DNA from: Amoebophrya sp. A120
Taxonomy: Eukaryota; Sar; Dinophyceae; Syndiniales; Amoebophryaceae
DNA length: 64,000 nucleotides
Reading direction: 5' to 3'
Assembly (NCBI GenBank): GCA_905178155.1
Contig: CAJINV010000001.1
Span: forward strand, 3,339,675 to 3,403,674
The notes under the pieces were generated by a model. That model saw only the letters and a program-made list of their open reading frames with translations, did no database searches and was not told the DNA's origin. Below, one piece after another: positions 33,901-45,900 of this stretch. The position numbers were made by a program, and so were the translations under genes. Positions within the stretch are counted from its first letter, which is position 1, and every line of letters starts with the position of its first letter.

Positions 33901-36900
33901 CTCTGCTCACGACAAGCTAATTACCTTTGTCAACGTCCGGTCTAAGAAATTCCAAAGCTCGTCGACGCCTGCGGAATCCAAAAACGCCTGCAGTTTCGCT
34001 ATCCCCGCCCTAGTGCATTCTTCCTGCTCTTCGGCGGTCAGCAGCTCCGTCGCAACTTTGTCCTTCATTTCTTCCTTTCGCGGCGTGCTGATCGGCTGAT
34101 TTATCCCGGTCAGCAAGCTCTGACTCGTGTCGAGTGGCGGCGGAAGTTTGGAGGAGGACGAGGCGGAGGAGGAGCCGGTTACGGGTAGTAACTTCGACGA
34201 CGAGGAAGAACTACTAGTCCCCGCCGCACCGCCTGCCCCCGCGAGCGCCGCGGCGTTCTGCTCCTGCTTTCTCTTCTCCGCGAGAATTTTCCTGTTGATA
34301 CTTCTTTCCGCCTCCTTCCGCTCCGAAACAAACAGCTCTTGCAGCATTTTCAACAACCTCAAAAATAACGCCTCCGGTCCGCCCTCGGCGTGCTCCTCCG
34401 ACCTGGAGACGCGTTGGATCACGCGGGACGTGTTCACCAAGAGCAACTGGTACAGCAACTGCAGCTTCTTCGTCGGATTGTCGCTTATTCGTTGGCACAG
34501 ATCCGCCCTTGCTTGCTTTTTCGCTTCCTCAATTTTCTTTTTTGCCTCCTGCTCCTTTTTCTTCTCTTCTTCCTTTTGCTTCTTCTCCGCTTCCTCCTTT
34601 TGCTTTTTCTCTTGCTCGGTCAATTGCGGAGGTGCTGGTACAGGATCTGCTGCGGCAGATGGCGCAGCAGAACCAGAGCTTCCGACAGCCGCCGCTGCTT
34701 CACCTTCGCTCGGCTTCATCTCCACATCTGGTTTTTCCTCGTTCGCCTTAGAAGCAGCTGCAGCTGCTGTTCCGTCTGAGGCATTCTTATCAGGAGAATT
34801 TGCCTTTTCAACTGCATCGCCTTCTGTTTTTGCTGCACCAGACTGATTCTCTTCCTTCTTCTCCACCGGAGGCTTCTCGATCAACTCCTCTGGCAACGGA
34901 AACTGTAAACTCTGGCTCTCGATTTCATCCGCCATGAGCCGCACCAGCATGTTCTTCGTTTTCCTCAGCGCTCCGTCGTGGTCCGGGGAGTAGGGGGCGA
35001 GACACAGGTACTGCACTAAAGACTTTGTCGCGTCTGGCCGAAGTGATTTTCGCAATTGCTTCGAGGCCTCCTCCGCCTGGTTGTAGTACTGATCCATGGC
35101 CTGCATCACGTGCCACGACGCCAGACTCTCCGACCCGCCAAAGGTTAGCAGCGATTCGCAGGTTTCGATCACGAGGTTGACGTGATTTGCGTTTTCGTAA
35201 CCAATCACGTCGGTCAACAGAATGAGCTTACTCACGTTGTCATTCTGCAAGAAAAAAGCACTGGCGTGCGGCACGCGCAACACGATGTCCCGCAATCCTT
35301 CCAGCGCTCGGCCGCGGAGAATCACCCCGGCCTGCGATCTTGTCACATTCCGACTGGAATGGAGGAGGAGGTTGTCCAGTTGCTGGTTGGTCAGCGACTG
35401 GATGGAAGAGGTGGAACTACTAGTTGTACTCCCATACATTTTCACCAAGTCTTGCGCTACCGTTCTCGTCAGCAGACGTTCATTCGGATCGGTTGCTTGT
35501 TCACCCTGTTTTGCACCTCCACGAGCTGCAGTAGTTCTGCTTACGCGCTGCGGTGGCTGGAAGGCGAATGCCGGCGCAGTGCTGCTGGAAGATGAGGAGG
35601 ACGCCTGTTGCGTTTGGCCGATGAGCAACGCAGTTGAACCTCCCGAAGAGGACGACGAGGCAGCGGCAGGAGCACTACCACTACCACTACTACCACTACT
35701 ACTCCCCGTCTTCCAGATCTGATCTACTCCTTCGATTGGCTTATTTGCTACACTCGTCGTAGTTGTATTCATCTCTACTTCCTCTCCTCCCCTCAACGCC
35801 CTTGGTGACCACTGAGCGCACACACTGTCGTCTTCGATGCAGAACTGCACGAGACTGCTGCCCGAGAGGAGTTGTAAAAAGAAGGCCAAAACGTTCGACC
35901 TTGCGGTAGGATGCAAGGACACGTGGAACAGAACTTGACGGACTAGACTACCGATGCGCAAAAACCTCTGCGTAAAGATCAGCTTGCACAGGGTCAACGT
36001 GTGCTGTTCGTCAAACGCGGAAAGTTGCTGCAGTTGGGCCGACTGCGGCGTTGTGGGGGCGACCAGACCGGTGCTGCTGCTGGATGAGGAAGAACTGGAC
36101 TGTATTGGCGGGAGTGGTCCTGGAATCTGCAACAGCTGCGAAGGAGGTCCTCCACCTCCGAGAACTCCGAGCTCGTCCTGGAACCTGCGCAGGATGGCGC
36201 GTATCACGTCGGACTCGAGCACTTCGCTGTTGGTCGGCTGGAAGAGGTAATTCCGGCTGTCTCCCAGCAACTGGCCCGGGCTCGCCTGCCGCGACGAGCT
36301 TCCCCCGGCGGAGGGTCCGCCAAACGCGGCGCCGCTCGCAGACGGCCGTTGACCCGTTATCAGCTCCATAAACGACCCTGGGGACGAGAACATCTGCAGC
36401 ATCTGGTGCGGATCCAGGGAGGCTGTTGTGTTGAAAATGTGTTTTCATGTGGCAGAAGATCGATTCTGTGACCTCCCAGAGCATGTGCGTTTGCTTTCTA
36501 TGCCCAGGCGCTGCGTGCGCTTCTGCGTTCGCACGCTCGGGCTCGGGCCGCGTGGAAGATTATTGAAAAATACTGTATCACTCAGTGAATGGTTGCGACA
36601 AGACGTTTCCATCAGGGTTAAAAAGCTCGTGAGTTCAGAATCGTCACAGAAGAGAAAACTCGCCTCCGCGTTGGATTTCTGAATATGTTGCCTCATCCTT
36701 AGAAATCGTCCTTGCGCCTCTTCCTTTATGTACGAGATCTCATACGAGCAGAAGTAGTTGATGTGCTCTCTAACATTTCAAAGAAACAAGCTGCAGCCAC
36801 CTTTAGTAGCTGTACCTGTTTCGCCGCCGACACCCTGCACATCGAAGCGCAGACCGACTCGAGAAGGGTCGACACCTGAAGGAGATGGAATTCATGTACG

Positions 36901-39900
36901 TACAATTGCGATGTTGCATGAAAGTTGTCCGAAATGAGAAAGGCCAGACCACTTCATCAAAGAAAATAACCGACGACACTTTCATTTTCTGTGACATAGA
37001 AAAATAGCATCAAATACCGAGCGAGCTAATGAAGTTTTGCAAACTCCGCTGAATATCCCCGCCGCCCGCGCCGTGGTCCAGCCTGATCACGTGCGTTCCT
37101 GGTGGAAGGCCTGCGCTTCCAGCCATGGCTGCGGCCTGTTGGTCCCGCTGTTGCCGAAGTTGCGCCGCGTACTGTTCCCGCTGGGCGCGATCGCGCTCCC
37201 TTCTGGCTTGTTCGTTGGCCATTTGCTGCGCGCGGCGCTCGCGGATCACGTACGCTTCGGCGCGCAGGTCCGCGGGGAGCGACTGCAAAATACTGTCGTC
37301 CGCCTCGGCAAGAATTCCTTGTCTCGTCTCCGGGTCTAGCGTGGCAAAAAACGTCGCGTTGTCAATTTCCGCACTCTGTCCTCCCTGCCCGCCCTCATCT
37401 CCCGGTCCGGCGGCCGCGCGCTCCAGCATACGCCGCACCTCCCGACGCAGGTCGGGCGGCAGCTGCGGCAAGGCGCCCGTGACCTCCGCGCTATCTGGCG
37501 CCGGTAAAGGTCGTGCCGTGTCGTCCACCCCGTTGCGCAGCACGCTGCAGCCACCAATGCCCTCGATCGCGCCCGCCATCTGCTCGCCCTGCATATCTTC
37601 CGGTAAAGCCATCAAAAACTCCGCATCGATGCTAGTCACATTGAGAATCTGCCTCTGTGTCAAGTTCAGACACGTCACCAGCGCTCGCAAGGGCGGTAGC
37701 GCGTAGTCCAGATCGGGTTCCTCCGGCTCCGCAGCGGCCGGCGCGGCGGCGGCGGCGGCTGCATCTGAACCAGCATTTTCTGCCGCTGCCTCACCGGCCG
37801 TACCTGCATCTGCGACAGCGGATGCTGATTCTACATTTCCGTTGTTTTCCGCACTTGTTCCTGCGGGTTCAGCAGCTGCGGCAATATCTGGTGCGGAAGA
37901 ACCTTCCACTGATACCAGCGTCGCGTCTTCCATGACGGCGTCGCCGCTGGTGTCGTTGTTGTTTTCCGCGGCGGCCGCCACGGAGGTCTCTGCTTCGGCT
38001 TCCTGGGCAGGTGCCGCTACGGATGCTGCCGAAGGCTCTGCTTGCTGTGGTGCCGCGGGAGCAGCAGCGGCATTGTCCGGCGCGGATGCCGAAGCCTCGT
38101 CGGCGGGAGGAACTACAACTTCGACTTCCATCTGCGGCGACACACTAACTTCCTGCGCGAGGACAGGAGCGTCACTACTCGCTGGAACTACAGGCGGGTC
38201 CGCGAGCAGCGGAGTATCTTCCTCCATCGCAACAGGCTGATCTTCTTGTTGATCGGTGCTGTTTGCAACTGCTGCTGAGGATGCTGACGCGGCGGGCGCA
38301 ACCGCCTCAGCCGTAGGTGCCGGAGCTGGTGCGAAAGCAGCTGCGGGGGGACCTTCGATCACGACTGTTTCCCGGAATAACACGGCAGCCGCGGGCTCCA
38401 CTTCCATCGCAGTCGCGGCATCCGCTTCCGCTCGCGCGGCTGCCGCGTCTGCTGCTGCGCCAACGGAGTCGATGGCCTGCCGCAGTCGGTCGACTTCGGC
38501 TTGCAGCTCGGGCAAGCCCGCCTCGCGGGCTGATCGCTCCAGCACCGCCACCTCGGCCTGAAGCGCTGCTCTCTGCGTCTGCGTCATCCCCGCGTTCGGA
38601 TTGTCGCGCACTGGACGAGCATTATTCGTCGCACTGCTGCTGCTGTCGCCGAGCCCCATCTCTACCGCCTGGTCCAGGGCGCGGTCCATCAAAGACTCTG
38701 CGCCCGGGCTGATGGCCGTTTGCTCGGGTTGCGCGGGCGCGTCCGTCACCATCTCGTCTATCAGGTTGTACACCGCAACGCTGCCCAAGTGTTGCAATCT
38801 CCCCTGGCGATCCAATTGCCGGCTGTTCGTGCGCGATTCGTAGATCGGGATTGGATTGGCAGCACTGGCGGCAGCTGTTATGTGAGTGATTCGCCCTTTC
38901 TTTGGTTGAAGTAGAGAAACTGCAAGTGACTTTGTAATGAAAAATAAGGAAATTTTAAGTGTGTGCAAAATTTTGTTTGAAAAGACGATACAAACTACTC
39001 AGGGAGTCGTACGAAATTAAAGCGACTTTGAGGACCATCCATTTTTCAGTTTGTTTTGCGATTCGAATGTTTTTGGTGCCGATCCGCATGACGTCTACAT
39101 GGTCGGAGCGTCAGATCTGGCACACGAATCGAAAGGAAGCCTTCGGAGTGAAGGACACGTTCCGTGTAGGATGGAATACAATTGCAAGCATACTGTAAAT
39201 TTACGCGCTTTGTCAGAAAAGACGATACAAACTACCAAGAGGCTCCACAAAAACGAGGAGCATTAGGACATCCACTTTTCCATTTGTTCTGCGATTCGCT
39301 TGAAGCAAAGCTCCTAGATCAAAGAAAGTCCATTTCAAAGCCCTGGAGCTGTTAGGGGACTACGGGCGAACCGCTGACCTAGCGCCAACAGACCCAAGGC
39401 GGGACGATCGATCACAGGAAAGCAAATCGAAATCGTTAATCACTTTATTGCAGAACGGGCATATCTTATACCACTGGTTGTACTTCAAAGTAGAAAGTGT
39501 TAGAAAAGACGATACAAACTACCAAGAGGCCCCACAAAAACAAGGAGCATTAGGACATCCGCTTTTCCATTTGTTCTGCGATTCGCGCTGACCAAAGCTC
39601 CCGGATCAAAAAAAGCCCACTTCGAAGCCCTGGAGCTGTTAGGGGACTACGGGCTAACCGCTGTCCTAGCGCCAACAGACCCAAAGGCGGGACGATCGAT
39701 CACAGGAAAACAAATCGAAATCGTTAATCTCTCTATTCTTGCAGAACGGGCATTTCTTATACTGCTTGTACTTCGAAATAGAAAGTGTTCGAAAAGACGA
39801 TACAAACTACCGGGATAAGGCCATGATGAAAGGGCACATACCGGGACATCCATTTTTCGAGATCATTTTGCGGTCTTTGTTTATAGATTTGCTACAGATC

Positions 39901-42900
39901 AGATGCCGTTCATGAAGTAAGAAAAACGGCAGATCGCGAGCAAAGGACCGGAATTATAGAAAACTATTCATAGTACTCATGCGCTAACTTTCAATTTAGA
40001 ATTTGGCATCATCAAGTAAGTTGGAGGCTGCTATAAGTCTGTAAAGCGAACAACAATTCGAACAAAAAGCACTCTACTATACATGTTCTGTTCGATCGCT
40101 CCGGTGGATGCAGGCTGTAGATGTCCGCGGGCAAACCCAACTCCTCTGCCGTCAATATTGCTGGCGGCTGGATGGGCTGATAGCTGTGCATCACGTAGTT
40201 CCCGGGCAGCTGTGCGGGAATCCCCTCGCTCATGAAGTAAAACCGGTCTTCGCCGTCCGTCAAAAGCTCTATTGTGAGGAAAAATCCCCCCTCCCCATAT
40301 TGAAAGCGCATCCTTCTGAAAATCTGTGATGCGGATTGGCGACCACAAATCCTGCCTGTCTTGCATGCAGGCAGATCCAGAGAATCCGCCGCATTATGCA
40401 GGCGGTTTGTGATGTTGTTGGGCCTACACCATCGACGTTTTTCATGCTAGGAGCCTACGCCAAAACATCGCGGCTCAGGCTTGGCATATGCCTGCAGTCC
40501 TCTACGGCAAGACAAATCTGATTTGTGTACTGAAATCCAGCATCAGAAACTTCTTTTTGATATGGGGTGGGGGGATTTTTCCTTTTGATAAGCTCGGAAA
40601 TTTGTTCGTTGTAGCAGAACGGCCCGCTCGTGCTACTCACGTAAACCGTCGACTGCCACTATCATTTGTAAAAACGTCCCCACCCCATTGTCAAGTTGGG
40701 AAATCTGCAAGACAAATCGGCAAGCGTTGGCTGCTGCGCATGACAAGTTTGGCTTCGTAATGTAGTCCTGTGTAGCTAGGTCAGCAGCATCACAGACCTC
40801 GCATATCATGCTGATTTAAGCATGACAAATTCCGAAATGCGACTGGAAAATGCTTCTCATGGGGATCCGCACGAGAGACATTTTCACCATGCTGATTTGC
40901 ATGACAACTATGGGGTGGGGACGTTTTTACTCAGAATAGCCACGAGGGCAGCGGGAAAAACACGTTATCCCGCCTCACGCAGCCGTGGTCGGTGCTGGAC
41001 ATGGACAAATCCAAAAATCGCGCCAACCTCCGCCTCGCGCGGTAAAATTCCGCGAGGATCGACGTGTGCTCGAAGCAAACCCCGAAGTACGGGTGGATGC
41101 ACTTCTCCTCCAGCTCCGAACTGTACGGCGCGCCGGTCAAAATGTTCGCCAAGGCACCACTGATCAGCTGCTTTTCCTTCTGGTCGCCGGGTTTGCGCGC
41201 GTTTCCGAATGGGTCGTGCGCCCCAGAACCGTGGTCTTTGGACGACCGGTGCCAACCGCTTGCCCCACCCGTCCGGTGGTAGATCGGATTTCCCGCCGCA
41301 TCAAAGGCCACGGGGTAGTGGCCTCGACTTCCACTCGAGTCTACAACCGGCACGCCGCCCGGACCCACCTCCACGAAGGGGTGCTGTGCGCTGCCGCCGC
41401 CGCCCATGAAAACATGTGAGGTTAACGTTCCCACCTCCCGATCCCCGGCGAACTGCTGACTGCCCCCACTTGTCCCGTGCGCGTCGCCCAAATCGTTGAA
41501 CAGGCCGTTCAGAAACTCTTCCCCCTCGCCCATGAACTCCTCATCGTCGTCCGTTTCGGGGCCGAATTCCTCGCCCTCCTCGTCCATGCCCATATCATCC
41601 ATCCCCTCCTCGCCGTCGTACTGCTCGTCGACGACGTCGATGGGCTGTCCATCATCGTCATAGTACTCCTCTTCGTCCTCTTCCTCGAGGATGTCGTCCT
41701 CCTCCTCCTCGTCATCGAGGTCTTCGTCGTGCTCGTCGTGGTCATGATCTCCGTACTCGTCCTGGTCCAAATTCCCCCCGAACATGTTGTGGGCCGCGGA
41801 GGAGGGGCGGTCCATCGAGGCGGACATGTCCACGTTGGCACTGTTGTCGTCGATTTGAACGGAGAAACCGAGCGAATTCTGGTCCACCGAGTCCGCCCGG
41901 TCCAGGAGCGCCATCGCGGGAGCAAAGTCGGCGCCGGACAGGGGTGCGTTTTGCGGGGAGGAATTAGCAGAGGAGTTTGTTGCGTTCATCGGGGTAGACC
42001 GGGCAGTGTTAGTAGTAATTCCACCTTGTTGCGCTCCCGTCGTGAGATGCCCGTTGCCGAGTTGTGCGCCGGTGGAAGATGAAGCCGCTGCCGTGCCGCC
42101 GCTCGCACCTGCTACCCCTTGGCTTTTGTTCAGGTGTTTGCTCGACCTGCCGCCTGGATTACTCGGCAGATTCCGGAGGAGATAGCAGAACTCCGGCTTG
42201 GTAAGATTCTCCAAAGCGGAAAGCACAATGCCGATGTACGTGGTGCAGTGCTTTTCCGGCTTGCGCTTCTGCATCTCGTCGAGCACCTGGCCGAGGTAAC
42301 TGCGCATCGACACATAGGTGTTGACGAAGGTCGCATATTGCTGTTGCAACTGGTTTGTCTGCTGCACAAGCGATTGGAGCTCCGCGTTTTGTTGCTCCGC
42401 AGCTGCCTTGTTGTCCACTTTAGACGATGAAAGAACTTGTTTGCTGCTATTTGTCCCTGCGGTGGCCGCATCCTCCTTTCCGCTCGGAGGCGCAGCTCCT
42501 GCGGTGCTGCCGCTCGTAGCTCCTGCGGCTTCTGCGGTAGAGGTACTAGACTGGGCGGCTTTCTTTTCAGTACCACCATCTTTGTCTTTCTCGGTCTTGG
42601 ATTTCGCTTCCTTCTCCTTCTCTTTTGCCTTCATCGCCTCACTCTCCTTATGCAGCTCGCTCCGCTTCGCCGCTGCTTTCTTCTGCAGCGCAGTCAGCTC
42701 CTTCCGATACGTCCAGGAATTTAAAGACGTGATTTTCGTGACCAGAATGCAGCAGTTCATAATCAGCCGCACGGATTTTCTGTTTGCTTCCTGATAATTC
42801 AGCACATTATCCTTTGTACTACTTTCAGGAGCATTGTTCATCATCATCCCGGTTGTAGACGTTGTGTCGATTTCCATCTTCTGGTGCTGTCGGTTGCTGG

Positions 42901-45900
42901 AATTGTTCACATCATACTTGTTGAACGCCTGGAGGTTTTCTTCAATTTTGTGCACAGGGGATGCACCCGCCGCCTCTTTCGCGGAAGAAGATTCGTTGGA
43001 GGCCAACAAGAAGGGATCCAGCTTCCGGATTTTTGCTGGCGGCGAGCTCGTGCTGGTGTTATTTCCGCGATAGCCGTCTGCTAAATTTGGGTTACTAAGA
43101 TTTGTTCTCGGCCGCAGATCCACTTCTGGGAACAAAAGCGCCGGGTCGGTGTTTTTGAAAACGTTCTGGATCTCCAACAAAAACTTTCTTCTGAACTCCA
43201 CCCCCGACTGGTTTAACACTGCGACCAGCCACCGCATGCACCGGGTCGACTCCGTGAACGTCAAGCAGCACACATCCTCGGATTTCGGGTTTAACGGTCG
43301 GGGGATCTCCTTGATTTCAAACATTAAATCCACGACAGTACACGCAGGAGCGAGCTTCTCCAACAGAAACGTCACAAACGTCGTGTTTGGTTGCAGGTTC
43401 ATCTGCGAAAAGCTGCTGTTCGCGAGGCTCGACGTGATCGCGGATCTAGTATTCTGCGGCAGGTACTTCGAAATACTGCTCCACTTCAACAGCAACGCGG
43501 GCAAAAGCCTCGCCGCGTGGTTCTGCAAGCAGTACCCGACTAGGTAGAGCATGTGGTCCATCCCGAACAGCATCGGGTAGCGCGCGTTGATCACCCGACG
43601 GCGTTTTCTTCTTTCTTTCTCTTTTATTGTCACATTCTCCGCTTCTTCCGCGACCTCCAACTTCTCTTCCTGCAGTAGAGAATCCTGATACACGTCCAAC
43701 TTCACGTACAAATCGTGAATCAGCTGCATCTGCTCCATCAGCGTGCATATCAGCTTCGTTCCGGTGTCATTGCTCCCAGTACTTTTCGATGCGGTGGGGA
43801 ACAAGCCCTGCGACGTCGTGACGAGCAAACTCGAGGAACTTGCGCTGGAAGCGGTTTTCGGCAGTTTGGACGAGCTCGCGCGCTTGCTGTTGCTGTTCTC
43901 GACACTGTTGCTATCTCCCGGCGGTGGTCCCGCGCTCGCGGACAGCTCCATATTCAAATCGGTGTCTTTGTTCACCGAGCTTTCGAGCGCGTTATTTGCT
44001 TCCCCTTTTGTGGTCGTCTCCGGTTGATGCTCTACTTTCTTTCGCAGTTTCAGCTCAAACTTCCTACTTTTCGGGAGATGCAAGTCCTTCGCCTTCAGCG
44101 TGCCCTTCTCGACCTGGCTGCGCATCCGTTGGCAAGTGGCGTTAACCGCTTCGAGAAACGTGTCGAAATCTTTATGAGCCCACTCGTTCACCGTTTCGTT
44201 TTCGAGCAGCGTTTCCAGGAAGATGCTCACGTCGTACTCGGTTAAACTCGTCGCGCCCGACGCGGCGCCGCGCTTCTTTGCCTTGTCCTTGAACAGTTGC
44301 CGGATCGCGTCTTCCAGAATCTCTTTCCTCACCGCCGAGTCGTCCAGAATGTGCTCCAGAATCTGCGCAATGAACCGCAGCCACCCGGGAAACTTGGAGT
44401 TTAGCCTCGTGAACCTCGTGAGCAGCACGTTCAGACCGGACAGACGGACGGTGGTTGGTTGGTCTTGGTTCGCTGCTGGCTTTGGGTGGCGGTCTTTGTC
44501 AACGTCCTTATCGATGCCGTGTTGTAGTAGCTGCGGTTGAACGGTTTCGTAGTCCCGCATGGTGTTAAGCAGGTCCAGAGCGCAACCACTGTCCCGTCCG
44601 GCGAGCGCGTGAATCACTTGCACGACGGGAAAGGCAAACTGCGACTTCAGCCCCGGGTACACAAAGATCGTGTCCAAGCAACAATGCTGTAAGTCAACGA
44701 GCTTTTTCAAATACTTCTCGCCAGGTTTCGTGGACGCTTTTTCCGTCAAAAAGCCCTCCTCGTTGCTGAAGGCGGGTAATTCGAATTTCAAATCCTCCAC
44801 CCTCATTTTCGCATCACTCAGTGGCACCGCGGAAGTGGTGAGCGACGTCGCGGCTTTGTGTTTGCTGAAAAGTTGCACTTTGCCCTCTTCCGACAAGCCC
44901 ACGCGTCGGTCCAGCCCGATCCCGTGGAGCCAGTTCAGCAGTTGCGACTCCTGCTCGCTGTGCCGGTGCAGCGTTCCGCTCTGCAGGGCGAAGAGCGCGG
45001 CGAGCGTGTCCCAGAGAGGGGTTTTTTGATGGGAGACTGCAATCGGCGGGCCCCCGTCCGGACTCTCCACGACGGCGGCGGCGTTCTCCTCCGCGGTTGG
45101 AACCGGCTTGGAACTTGTCGTTTTGCTCCGGTGCTTCTTCGGTTGCTCCCCGCGCGCGCTGCGACTCGGGTCGGCCCGGTGCTCGATCGCGTAATTTGGT
45201 AAAACCGGCCGGCCGGGGGCGTCGTCGGCGTACAGCATCTCCCGCAACGACGCGCTTCTTGCGGCAACTTTCTTGTCCGACTTGTGTCGGGGCGTTTCCG
45301 GCTTCTTATCGCAGCTCTCGTTCAACTCCTGCTGCGCAAGCGCCGCCTTCACCCGCATGGACGCGCGCTGCCCGGCGACGCAAGTGGAGAGCAACGCTTC
45401 CGCGAAGGCTTCGGGGGTGAGATTCCGCTCCTTGATCCCGGTGAGAACCTTGTCCCCGAGAACGTTCCAGTAGTACACGTCCACGTGCTTCCACGCCTCG
45501 TCGACCCGGCTGTTGACGCTGATCTTCTCCCCGCTCGCGGTGGTGAAGGAGGTCGCATCGGATTTGTCGTCGCTTCGGGGCCTTTTCCGGCCCGCGGTTC
45601 GGCTCTCCTCGAGCACATTCAAGTTGGCCAGCGCGAGACTGTATCAAATGTAAAAATGTCTGGGTCTGGAAGAATTCATGTCTGTCATGCTTGTCTGGTA
45701 TGACTCTTAAATCTGTCATGCACGTTACCCAAGAGCTCCGTTTTTCTGTGATGCAAGTAGTAGTAGTGACCATTTCACTCCTGGCGGGTGGGCGTTAGAA
45801 CAGATTTAGCCTCTGCCGATACCTTGGGCGTTAGAACAGATTTAGCCTCTGCCGATACCCCTAGGTGGATACTTGCTCCACGTCCTAGCTACCACCCGGC

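Noticed and set aside
37125-38561. Plus-strand Ser/Ala-rich frames over the ligase gene
   Set aside because: They lie opposite an exon whose minus frame carries the DUF4414-like region and consistent phases; shadows.
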